From Parapristionchus giblindavisi (Eukaryota; Nematoda; Chromadorea; Rhabditida; Diplogasteridae): a stretch of DNA of 64,000 bases. Numbering within the stretch: the first letter of the stretch is position 1; every line of letters begins with the position of its first letter. Position numbers and translations under genes: made by a program. The notes beneath the pieces are model-generated. The model saw only the letters and a program-made list of their open reading frames with translations. It did not search any database and was not told where the DNA came from. Positions 54,817 through 64,000 of this stretch are shown one piece after another. The stretch spans positions 186,001 to 250,000 of the forward strand of contig CALSFV010000266.1 in NCBI GenBank assembly GCA_943737045.1, written 5' to 3'.

Positions 54817-54842
54817 TAAACGATGGAGGGAACCTTGATTAC

Positions 54843-55679
54843 CTAGTTTGATGAAGAGGGAGAAGAGATAGATAGAGAGGGAGGAAGAGTGATCCTCTTA
54901 CGAGTTTTGATTTCCTCCTTATGCCATATTTCGCCTTTGTAGACGACGAATGGCGAGGAGGGATCACTTCTTCTGAACTCCCTAACCACTTGCCTAAGCT
55001 CAGCCTGTTTGGCCCTTTCTTCTGCACTCAGACTAGGACGAATGAAGACCTTATGAAATCGGTCGAGTGTTCTTAGAACACTTCCATTCCTTAGTGCTGT
55101 GAGCAAGAATGATCGGGCCGGGAAAAGCACCTTGATTAGTCTGGGTCGACCATCTGTAGATGGTCTACCCATTCTGTATACAGCTGTGGGAGTGGCTTCA
55201 ACGGAGAGCGCATCTAGAAGGGAACATATTTCCCGACTATCACTCTCAACCTTCTCTGATGGCGAGAGGTTAGTGTCAGCCTCAGCCAAGCCATATACTA
55301 CCAAAGAACGTTGACGTAGATGCTCTTCCAAAGACTGAGAGGATACAACATTGGGTTGAGAAACAGACGATGAATGAATAGACACAGATGGTTGAGTATT
55401 AGAAGGAATAGATGAAACAGATGGAGGAGGAAACTGTGATTCATACAATTCACGAGAAGCTTGTAGTTCCTCAACAAAGGAGGCAAGAATGGATATAAGA
55501 CTGGTTACAGAAGACCAGAGAGGAGGAGGGACAGAAGGAGGACAGTCCATAACAGAAAATTCGATAGCTTTCACTACCGCATCCTGGATGGCCTGACGAC
55601 CCTTCTTGGATGGAGGAGAAGAGGAAGGAGAGGTCATTGAAGGGGAATCAGTAGGAGCACGACGACGATTACGAGACAT
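54843..55679 (-). CDS. LINE ORF1: RNA-binding chaperone-like protein, 278 aa
   Basis: The Ser/Pro-rich N-terminus is followed by a segment with heptad-like leucines (about 60-95), then LRQRSLVVYGLAEADTNLSP and TPTAVYRMGRPSTDGRPRLI. After these come a VLFPARSFLLTALRNGSVLR block, VFIRPSLSAEERAKQAELRQ and FVVYKGEIWHK. This order (coiled-coil, RRM-like fold, basic C-terminal domain) is that of ORF1 proteins of CR1/L2-type LINEs, which coat the element RNA. Intact and upstream of ORF2 in the same orientation. Confidence 0.8.
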   Translation of the reverse strand: MSRNRRRAPTDSPSMTSPSSSPPSKKGRQAIQDAVVKAIEFSVMDCPPSVPPPLWSSVTSLISILASFVEELQASRELYESQFPPPSVSSIPSNTQPSVSIHSSSVSQPNVVSSQSLEEHLRQRSLVVYGLAEADTNLSPSEKVESDSREICSLLDALSVEATPTAVYRMGRPSTDGRPRLIKVLFPARSFLLTALRNGSVLRTLDRFHKVFIRPSLSAEERAKQAELRQVVREFRRSDPSSPFVVYKGEIWHKEEIKTRKRITLPPSLSISSPSSSN

Positions 55680-56347
55680 TATAAGGACATAGAGTCAAAT
55701 ATTGATTAACGAGAGAGAATGGACAGGTCACCTATCTCTAAGAAAGAAGAGAGAAGAGTGATATGTAACAATGCAATGGGGAACGCGGGAAGTAGAAGAT
55801 CTTATCATTGGAATTTTTATTCCGGGAAATACTGCACTATCTGTATGAATGATCTGTGATTCAGAGATCGGCATAGTTTCTGAACCGTGCAAAACAAGAA
55901 GTAGTCTCTTCTTCAAATAAAACAAGTGATTTTTATACGCTCAATAAATAAACTACGCCTTCAGGGAGGGCAGTTAGCAGTTTGGCTCTGTTGGTTACGT
56001 GATTGTTCTTCGCGCGAAGCTCCTCGCGCTCCTCGCATGCTCAATGTCTATTCACTCGTTGCAGCCGTTTTTCCTAGTCTGCTGTGTTAATTTTATTAAA
56101 AGTTCCGCTAAAATTACTCCCTTAACTTAATTTTGGGCTGGTATGGTGTTCTAGTCCGGTGTTCTAGAGTGGTACCGGTTTTTCTTGCCCTTTCTTTTTT
56201 TCAAAAAGTGATTACGAAGAAAATAGGGTAGATCATACGCCGCACAGTATCGATGCACAATTGAATCGGCTGTCAGAAAATGCACCTATTGTAAAGCGCA
56301 TTACTAATCTAACTAATATTCTAAATAATTCCTTTTTGTATAATAAC

Positions 56348-56541
56348 CATACGTTTTCGGTACCCTCGCCAGTTATTTTTATATAGTGGGTCAATTCTCG
56401 AAATAGGGTGCCTTAGGTTCACAAAATTCGTTATTTTCGCTAAAGAATCGCCATTTTCAGCTTCCTTTTTTTATCAAGTGGCCTAAAATGGGCCTTATAT
56501 AGTGGGTCAATCCTCGCACTGCGAGGGTATGAAAATGTATG
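56348..56541 (+). mobile_element. CATACATTTTC-family MITE with 8-bp TSD
   Basis: CATACGTTTTCGGTACCCTC to GGTATGAAAATGTATG; ATAATAAC at 56,340-56,347 and 56,542-56,549. Confidence 0.9.
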
Positions 56542-56549
56542 ATAATAAC

Positions 56550-57189
56550 TAACGCGCTTGCAAAAATTCATTAATTTGACCAATATTAGGTGTGCATATT
56601 AAGTGTGATTTCTATCGGGTCCATTCTAATCGAGTCTTCGAAGGCGTGTTCGACGGTCGTTTTTTCCAACCGTTGTCTGGACATTTCAATCCAAGGCCCT
56701 AGAGATGTGCAGTCGACTGATACAACCTGATCGATAATGATCATAATATTTATAATAATAAAATAATAATATAATATTTATCGATTAATTGATCTATATT
56801 TGTTTTTGTACATTGTGCATTGTCATTCTGTGCAATATTGTGGACATGACAAAATATATTCTAGATATATTTCTAGAAAATGACAAGGAAAAATAGGTAG
56901 ATGAAAATTTAGTGTCGATCCAGAATTGAGCGAGCTTTCAGAAAATGGAAAAAAACAACTGACCAAAATGTGTAAATGTCGAGGCCGTTCTTATACACCG
57001 ATTTGCGTTGGGAAGTGTTTAAGCATTTCATACTGGACAACAGTTTTCTAGATTGTGGATCACTTCCCAAGGGATGTGCTATTTCCCATCGATCGATTAA
57101 TTGATCTACATTTATAATATACATCACATGTTGTGCAATATTGTGAACAAGACAAGATATAAGAAGAGATGTATCGTTAATTCAGCAGC
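56550..57189. other. Intergenic, eroded MSP 3' flank
   Basis: Contains two diverged copies of the MSP downstream block (GATCGATTAATTGATCTACA near 57,090 and a version near 56,780). No gene seen; the minus-strand 72-codon frame here is within repeat sequence. Confidence 0.5.
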
Positions 57190-57700
57190 TTAAGGGTTGT
57201 ACTCGATGGGGAGGTTCTTTCTGCGAACCATACCGTCGCCCTGGAACCATTCACGACGGAACTGCTTGGCGGCTCCATCAGGGGTGTTGGTCCACTCGAT
57301 GGTGATACGGTCGTTGTTGGTGTCCTAAACGGAGAACCATAAGATACAGTAAGCCAACAAGATCAAAGATACTCTACCTCCTGTCCGTAAGCGAAGGCAT
57401 CACAGGAGACGGCGATGAGGGCAGCCTCTTTGGGGTCGAGAACTCCTGATCCGGGGTCGACTCCAAGTCTCTTCATGTTGGTGGTCTTGAAGGCCCATCC
57501 GATACGGCGAGCAGAGGAGTTGGTTACCTAAAATGATAGTGTTAATTTTAAGGGATGAGAAATCCTCAGATCCAAGATAACCTTAAGATCCTAAGACTGA
57601 CCTTGATGTGGTAGGTGTGCTTGTCATCATAAGGAGCATTGAAGACAATCTTGGATCCGGGTTGGGTGGCGATATCTCCGGGAGGTACTGACTGAGCCAT
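57190..57700 (-). CDS. msp: Major sperm protein, copy E
   Basis: Exons (minus) 57700-57602, 57527-57378, 57324-57190; product identical to copy A. Exon 3 acceptor is TTTAG, as in copy C. Intron sequences and the promoter closely match copy C, making this the inverted partner of C. The polyadenylation hexamer is changed to AATTAA (GAATTAACGATAC). Confidence 0.95.
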
Positions 57701-57734
57701 GACGACTAATGTGAAGATTGACCGATCACGCAGT

Positions 57735-57742
57735 CTTTTATA
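57735..57742 (-). promoter_or_regulatory. TATA box of MSP copy E
   Basis: TATAAAAG on the minus strand, 42 bases upstream of the ATG; the flank to about 58,500 is nearly identical to that upstream of copy C. Confidence 0.65.
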
Positions 57743-58709
57743 GGCAAGAATGCGATTTTCATAAAGTTGATATCAAATTATAACGCAAATTACTATTATA
57801 TCAGGACATTTTACATGAAACACAAATTCATTAGTTAAATCTGACTTCAACCATGCAGACAGATAATTAAATTTTAGCATATCGATTTTTTATCTAATGT
57901 TTTAGGTGTTCTGAGACAGTGATGAGATTCAGCCGTCTCATTTCTCATTGTCAGTAAAAATGTCCCTAGTCCTAAGGCCCTTTTACCCGCTCTGCACCTC
58001 CTGAGTATTTGTACTTTTCTCGCTGATCTCAGAACATGGAGTTTATTCTATGTATTTTCATACGAATGATTCCTCTACCCTAATAAGCCATATTTTTTAA
58101 ACTCTATTTCTCAAATACTCGATAACAAATAGAGCAAAACAACAAAAAGCAGAAGTTTGCAAGAGAATTGGATTTCGCTAGTGATCGAAAATTTATTTAA
58201 AAAATGGACTCTTATTGATTTTTCTCATTTTAACATTCCGATTCATAATCCATCAAACATCTGCCAAAAAATATTTTATAAACATTCTATTTCTCGAATA
58301 ACATTATTCTAAAAACGCTAATACGCAATCGGGGTTTTTGGTCCATTCGATTGGGCATATCAAACTGTATGAGGGAAAAATATTCTGACGACACATTAGG
58401 AGGATTTTTTGCCCCTTTTGGACTGGACCGATATTCTAGTCCGTTGTTCTAGAGTAGTGCCCATTTTACTTCGTTTTGGCCGTAAATATTGGAACTCGGC
58501 ACTATAAAATTCAATCACTCCCAACTTTCAGAGCCGGTCACCGTTGGTTAGAACACACAATTTCACTCGAAGGCCTTCTAGATGTGGAGTAGACCAAAAA
58601 TATTTTCCGATCGATCGATTAATTGATCTACATTTGTTCTGTACATTGTCATGTTGTGTAATATTGTGAACAAGACGAGATATAAGACTTGATACATTCA
58701 TTTAGGAGT
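57743..58709. repeat. Inverted copy of the B-C intergenic spacer
   Basis: Complement of 34,119-35,073: AGTTGGGAGTGATTGAATTT, CGGTCACCGTTGGTTAGAAC on the other strand, and the GACTGGACCGATATTCTAGT block all match. Confidence 0.9.
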
Positions 58710-59218
58710 TTAGGGGTTGTATTCGATGGGGAGGTTCTTTCTGCGAACCATACCGTCGCCTTGGAACCATTCACGACGGAACTGCTTGGCGGCTCCATCA
58801 GGGGTGTTGGTCCACTCGATGGTGATACGGTCGTTGTTGGTGTCCTGAACGGAGAACCATAAGATACGGTATGACACCAAGATCAAAGATACTCTACCTC
58901 CTGTCCGTAAGCGAAGGCGTCGCACGAGACAGCGATGAGGGCAGCCTCCTTGGGGTCGAGAACTCCTGATCCGGGGTCGACTCCAAGTCTCTTCATGTTG
59001 GTGGTCTTGAAGGCCCATCCGATACGGCGAGCAGAGGAGTTGGTTACCTAAAATGAAAGTATTAATTTTAAGGGGTGAGAAATTCTTAGATAAAAAAACC
59101 TTAAGATCCTAAGACTGACCTTGATGTGGTAGGTGTGCTTGTCATCATAAGGAGCGTTGAAGACGATCTTGGATCCGGGTTGGGTGGCGATATCTCCGGG
59201 AGGTACTGACTGAGCCAT
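58710..59218 (-). CDS. msp: Major sperm protein, copy F
   Basis: Exons (minus) 59218-59120, 59047-58898, 58844-58710; product identical to copy A. Silent sites (TCGTGCGACGCC) pair it with copies B and G. Intron 1 is 72 nt and lacks the partial exon duplication present in B. Intron 2 carries GGTGTCATACCG, shared only with G. Confidence 0.95.
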
Positions 59219-59252
59219 GACGACTATTGTGAAGATTGACCGATCGCGCTGT

Positions 59253-59260
59253 CTTTTATA
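59253..59260 (-). promoter_or_regulatory. TATA box of MSP copy F
   Basis: TATAAAAG, 42 bases upstream of the ATG; preceded by the same GATATCAACTTTATGAAAAT block as copies C and E. Confidence 0.65.
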
Positions 59261-59503
59261 GGCAAGAATGCGATTTTCATAAAGTTGATATCAAATTATA
59301 ACGCAAATTACTATTATATCAGGACATTTTACATGAAACACAAATTCATTAGTTAAATCTGACTTCAACCACGCAGACAGGTAATTAAATTATAGCAAAT
59401 CTATTTTTTATCTAATGCTTTCGGTGTTTTCTGATTGTCATTTTGTTGTGAAACCACTAATGATTGAGCCGACGCGTTTCTCAGTAAAATGTCCCTCGTC
59501 CTA

Positions 59504-59614
59504 ATGCATCGTACCATTTGCCTGTCGGGCTTTCGCCTTAACCTCCTCCGCCGCATCTCAGTCGTTACGGTAGAGGTTATGGCGTAGGCACGTAAGGCAA
59601 ATGTAACGATGCAT
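59504..59614. mobile_element. Compact ATGCATCGTTACATTTGCC element
   Basis: ATGCATCGTACCATTTGCC to GGCAAATGTAACGATGCAT, 111 bp, with GGCGTAGGCACGTAAGG intact. It serves as the empty site for the insertion at 45,103. Confidence 0.7.
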
Positions 59615-60159
59615 ACCCGTTGTGCGGCCCTTGTACCCGTTCTCCACGCCATGATTCTGTTTTTTTCTCGTTCATCACGTTCATGTGTTTTCATAGGAAT
59701 GATTGCTCTACCGTATCACGCCATATTTTTTTTAAATTCGTTGATCAAATTCAAGATAGCAAACAGACCAAAATAGCAAAATGCCGAAATCGACTAGGGA
59801 ATTACATTTTGCTCGTAATCGAAAAAAATGTAAAATTTAAAGGGAGAGTTTCTAATAAAAATATTGATTGAAATGCCGAAAATGTTTGAACGTGAAATTT
59901 TGTCCCACCACGAATTGACGAACTATCATACGGTAGTTTTTAAAAATCGCCATTGACATCTGCGCCGGAGTAGTGCAAAAACATAGCGAAAGAGAAAAGA
60001 TAGAGTGGATAGGAAGCGACTCGTCTTCTATCCAATTGATTTTGGAAAATCGATAGTTGATTGGCATAAGAAATAGACTGACATCTGATCTGTCTCATAA
60101 TACAACCAGTGAATACAAAGAGATCATGAATCGGTATATCACTTCCCTAGTAAACATTA

Positions 60160-60345
60160 GTCTATTGATGGCCTAGTGGTTTATGGCGCGCTCGAAGGCC
60201 GTAGCTGACGAGTTCTACCACCACTTTGCGTTGTGATTTTTGCTGATTTCTATGAAATATTATTCTAGTTCGAGTTTTCCGTATGGGGTTCTCCCGCGGA
60301 TTTGAACATGTAATTCTTCAAGGGATACCGTCCCTTTAACCCTTA
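60160..60345. repeat. tRNA-like module with a TTAAAGGGAC end
   Basis: GATGGCCTAGTGGTTTATGG resembles a box A and GAGTTCTACCACC a weak box B; the right end GGTATCCC/GTCCCTTTAA resembles the TTAAAGGGAC elements. No matching left end. Confidence 0.4.
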
Positions 60346-60833
60346 TGGATTTACTCTCGTCTTGTCTTGCCCATTCATGATCCATCAAACATTTGCCAAA
60401 TGAGAAAAATATTTTTAAAACTTTCTAGTTACTTTATTTAAATTATTCCAAAACGCTTTGACGAAATCGGCTTTTTGTTCAAATTTGATTGGACATATCA
60501 AACTGCACGGGAAAATATTCAGACATGAGGATTTTCCTTCGTTTCGACAGTAAATATTGGAACTTCCTGTATCACTGAGCCTGTAGACGTTCTCTAGATC
60601 ACACCATTTCACTCCAATGCCATCTAGATGTGCAGAACAAAAATATTTTCCTATTGATCAATTTATCTTCATTTTTTTAAATACACATGATTTCACTCAA
60701 AGGCCTTGTGCAGGCGACCAAAAATAATTTCCGATCAATCGATTCACTGATCTACATTTGTTCTGTACATTGTCATGTTGTGTAATATTGTGAACAAGAC
60801 GAGATATAAGACTTGATACATTCATTTAGGAGT

Positions 60834-61336
60834 TTAGGGGTTGTATTCGATGGGGAGGTTCTTTCTGCGAACCATACCGTCGCCTTGGAACCATTCACGA
60901 CGGAACTGCTTGGCGGCTCCATCAGGGGTGTTGGTCCACTCGATGGTGATACGGTCGTTGTTGGTGTCCTGAACGGAGAACCATAAGATACGGTATGACA
61001 CCAAGATCAAAGATACTCTACCTCCTGTCCGTAAGCGAAGGCGTCGCACGAGACAGCGATGAGGGCAGCCTCCTTGGGGTCGAGAACTCCTGATCCGGGG
61101 TCGACTCCAAGTCTCTTCATGTTGGTGGTCTTGAAGGCCCATCCGATACGGCGAGCAGAGGAGTTGGTTACCTAAAATGAAAGTATTAATTTTAAGGGGT
61201 GAGAAATTCTAAAAAACCTTAAGATCCTAAGACTGACCTTGATGTGGTAGGTGTGCTTGTCATCATAAGGAGCGTTGAAGACGATCTTGGATCCGGGTTG
61301 GGTGGCGATATCTCCGGGAGGTACTGACTGAGCCAT
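60834..61336 (-). CDS. msp: Major sperm protein, copy G
   Basis: Exons (minus) 61336-61238, 61171-61022, 60968-60834; product identical to copy A. Exons 2-3, intron 2 and about 100 bp of 3' flank are practically identical to copy F, so it is a recent duplicate. Intron 1 is the shortest (66 nt). Confidence 0.95.
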
Positions 61337-61370
61337 GACGACTAATGTGAAGATTGACCGATAGCGCAGT

Positions 61371-61378
61371 CTTTTATA
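61371..61378 (-). promoter_or_regulatory. TATA box of MSP copy G
   Basis: TATAAAAG on the minus strand; the sequence further upstream diverges from the other copies after about 70 bp. Confidence 0.6.
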
Positions 61379-61499
61379 GGCAAGAATGAAATTTTCATAA
61401 AGTTGAAATCAAATTATAACGTAAATTACTACACTACACTATAGTTAAATTCATATTTGTACATTTTACATAAAGCATAAGTTCATTAGTTAAATCTAA

Positions 61500-62467
61500 T
61501 TGTATTCGTGCAAACGGAGATAAACTTTTCGATTTTTTGGTCTAATATTTGGTCTTCTGAGACAGTGATTTTGCTGTAAACCCTCTTATTATTCAGCCGT
61601 CATATTTGTCAGTAAAATGCAGTCGTCGTAAAGCCCTTACACGCGCAAAATTATGTCCTTTTTCTCGTTTTTACGTTGTCTTGATGTTTGAAAATGTTGT
61701 CTACGAGTGATTCGCCTACCTTCTTTATTAAAATTATTTTTATTAAATTATTATTTATTAAAAATATGACGACTGAATAACGAGAGGTTCTTATCGAATT
61801 TTATTTTCTTTTCATTTCAAACATATTTACTAAGAGTTCTTTAAATGGAGGGCTCTGGTGTGCATGGTGTCCCAATTCCTCCTCCTCGCATCTTCAATAC
61901 AAATTAATTTTTATACCGTAAGCGAATGGTTCCAATTCATCATCTTTCGCGTGTACATAAATACAAGTCATTACACGTATGTTTTCCGCTAATTAAGAGT
62001 GACTAAAAGCTTTTACACGGACGGGGAGATTCCGGACCGGTTCTTGCCCTGCTTGCTCACCCATCTAAGGTGCTCTCATAGCTACTTATTATTATGCCAT
62101 AGACTCCCTCACAAACCGGATTCCTCTAGAAACGCCTGAAACGCATGTAATGGTGCTGACCTTGCCCGAAAAAGTGTGGACACCCCACAGTGTTTTCCAG
62201 CACATGGTAATTGTACCCCGCAGTGTTTCCCAGTGTCGTCAAACCGTGCTAGACCGGTTTCAATCCCCTGATCCCATTAGGGCCCTGTAATTTTGTCAAA
62301 CACTTGAGATGCGAAACTGGAAGTGTGAATGTATCGAACAATGGAATGTTGTAGCATGAAAAGGAGCTTTATCATGAGTGACTGTGTAGCAGCCCTCAAT
62401 AGAGATATATCGAACTGTGTAGCAGCCCTCATAAGCGCTATAGTAACTGCGCAGTAGCCCTTCGAAT
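61500..62467. other. Intergenic between MSP copy G and collagen
   Basis: No gene recognised. Near the collagen stop, (G)TAGCAGCCCTC occurs twice plus one variant between 62,389 and 62,460, in the presumed collagen 3' UTR. Confidence 0.4.
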
Positions 62468-63974
62468 CTAGTGCGAGAAACGAGAGACGAAGACGGCAGA
62501 TCTGGGTGGGCAAGGGCAGTAGGCGGCATCGTTTCCGGGAAGACCGGGTCCTCCGGGCTGACCGGGGGTTCCGTCGTTTCCGGCGGATCCGGGGTTGCCA
62601 GCAGGTCCGGGAGGTCCCTAAATGTACAAAATTGAAATATTGCATAGGTCATATTAGAGGAAGCATAAAAAACAGAGAAATAGTGTGCACAATGTAGAGA
62701 CCATTAAGTGAGGTAACACTCCCTTTAAGGTACAATTTCTGGAAATTATCGCTACCTGAGGTCCGGGAGCTCCATCCATTCCACGGTTTCCGGGAGATCC
62801 GGGCTGTCCAGCGGGTCCGGGTTGTCCCTGGGGTCCGGGTGTTCCGGGCTTTCCACGGCCACGGGTTCCGTCGTTTCCAGGCTGTCCTGGTCCTCCGGGC
62901 ATACCGGGGTTTCCGGGTGATCCAGCATCTCCAGCGGGTCCAGCAGGGCCGGGCTGTCCTTCTTTTCCGGCGGGACCGGGGTTTCCTGGTTGTCCGTTGG
63001 GACCGGGCTGTCCAATGGCTCCTAGAAAAATGTGTAATTGTTAGTCTACAGTAACCGTGGTATGGTAATTCTCTGAAAATCGGGTTACAATAGTTAAGTG
63101 AGCGAAGTCATTATCATCACCTATATATTTTTGATCATATTCATTTTCATGTGTCGTTGCATGCGTGTGCATTTAGATAAAATATAAAATATATAGTAAG
63201 GTACGTTACCTGCAGGTCCGGAGGGTCCGGGAAGACCAGGAGGGCACTGAATGCAGGCCGTGTCTCTTGGTGGGCAGGTGAGCGGAGCGTAGGTGACGGT
63301 GTTGTCCTCTCCGGGAGGTCCAGGGGGTCCGGGGTTTCCGGGGGTGCCGGACTCGCCAGGGGGACCGGGAGGTCCGGGTGGGCACTGAGGCTTGACCGGC
63401 TCGCACTGGCACCTGCAATTGGGTAATGGTTAACCGAAAATGGAAAACTGGGAGACGGGAAACGGGAAACTGGTTAGCAAAGTGGTTTACCATGAGGGAA
63501 GTCCGGAGAAGTCCTGTCTCTTCTGACGGAAGATGCTATTGAATGGGTTCTCTCTGGGCTTGGATGGTGGGGTAACAAGGATTTGGATGTCCATCATCTC
63601 GGTCCAGGCAGAGTCGGTCTCCACACGGAATACCTGCACATCAATATGGTTTGGCGCTAAACTCAAATTCGAATACCTTACTGTAGCTAGAGCTAACAAA
63701 TTTGAATAGATGCAGTTACTGTATTCGAAAATTCAAATTGCTCAAGTACTGCAGCAAGAGCTAAGAATTTCGAATGGACCCAGTTACCGTATCCGTGAAT
63801 TCAAATGCAAATTTAAATTCAAATTTGGCGGGAACTCACGGATACTCCATCGAGCACTTCATTGTGGACGTCGATGATCTCCTGATAGAGAGAGGGAATG
63901 ACGACTAGACAGGCGATGATGGCCATGGTGGAGGCGGCCGTCGCCACGCCCACGATTAGCTTCTCCTCGTACAT
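62468..63974 (-). CDS. col: Cuticle collagen, 5 exons, 298 aa
   Basis: Exons (minus) 63974-63840, 63633-63491, 63412-63210, 63021-62756, 62617-62468; phases agree, 897 nt. Residues 6-30 ([20 protein letters not shown]...) form the N-terminal membrane segment typical of nematode cuticle collagens. RQKR at 81-84 is a furin/BLI-4-type cleavage site that frees the mature chain. A WCQCEP...QC cysteine cluster precedes a short Gly-X-Y block. A non-helical gap with [11 protein letters not shown] follows, then a long Gly-X-Y block with one imperfection (GTRGRGKPG), and a YCPCPP C-terminal cysteine pair before [10 protein letters not shown]. Chains trimerise, are secreted by hypodermis and cross-linked into cuticle; such genes are usually expressed in pulses with the moult. 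Length is normal for the family. Which col paralogue it is cannot be told. Confidence 0.95.
62645..62745. repeat. Repeat fragment in collagen intron 4
   Basis: GAAATAGTGTGCACAATG, GAGACCATT and GAGGTAACRCTCCCTTTA also occur in the same order at about 45,014-45,066. Probably a transposon end. Confidence 0.5.
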
Positions 63975-64000
63975 GCCTTAGTGGGTTAGGGTTAGGGTAA

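Larger units (their letters stand above)
51636..55960 (-). mobile_element. LINE with both ORFs open (CR1/Jockey-like)
   Basis: The two ORFs at 55,679-54,843 and 54,816-51,898, a 3' region and an A-rich (TAAA)n tail (AAATAAATAAATAAATATC complement at about 51,633) read as one unit on the minus strand. The 5' limit is an estimate. Short matches to the 3' region recur at 10,608, 13,318 and 38,098. The element separates the plus-strand and minus-strand MSP copies. Confidence 0.75.

Noticed and set aside
63984..63999. TTAGGGTTAGGG at the right window edge, telomere-like
   Set aside because: Only two units, and nematode telomeres use TTAGGC; it lies directly upstream of the collagen ATG and is most likely chance.

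Overview
The window looks like nuclear DNA of a free-living rhabditid or diplogastrid nematode. Direct signs are seven intron-containing major sperm protein (MSP) genes, a cuticle collagen with an RxxR processing site, short exons with TTTNCAG-type acceptors, and probable trans-splice acceptors just upstream of two start codons. The abundant TACGGTA/TACAGTA motif and the dense small DNA transposons would suit a Pristionchus-like genome, but that assignment is inference.

Layout. 1-8,620: no gene; two arrays of one 97-bp tandem repeat, several inverted-repeat elements and a 2.2-kb foldback ending 48 bp before the first start codon. 8,668-16,107 (+): complete 15-exon ERp44-type ER thioredoxin protein, 395 aa, C-terminal KEEL. 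16,108-21,312: intergenic with dispersed repeats. 21,376-28,529 (+): complete 12-exon COQ1/PDSS1-type trans-polyprenyl diphosphate synthase, 449 aa, with a 1.35-kb foldback in intron 1 and many MITEs in other introns. 29,300-61,500: MSP cluster with four + copies (29,973; 33,518; 35,116; 46,533) and three - copies (starts at 57,700; 59,218; 61,336). It is interrupted by a 6.6-kb transposon-like insertion carrying exon fragments of several unrelated host genes, a duplicated 1.4-kb non-MSP unit, a Tc1/mariner-type foldback, a mariner transposase remnant and a LINE with both ORFs open. 62,468-63,974 (-): complete five-exon cuticle collagen, 298 aa.

The two housekeeping genes act in unrelated compartments (secretory-pathway thiol quality control; mitochondrial ubiquinone side-chain synthesis) and show no operon link. 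The MSP copies encode the same 127-aa cytoskeletal protein (one has a single substitution), consistent with gene dosage and concerted evolution. The most unusual structure is the insertion at 35,935-42,578. It has short terminal inverted repeats, its empty site can be read from paralogous MSP flanks, and it carries, all on one strand, exon-like pieces resembling a DHX8/MOG-5 RNA helicase, cytoplasmic dynein heavy chain and glutamine synthetase, most bordered by splice signals. This looks like transposon-mediated exon capture.
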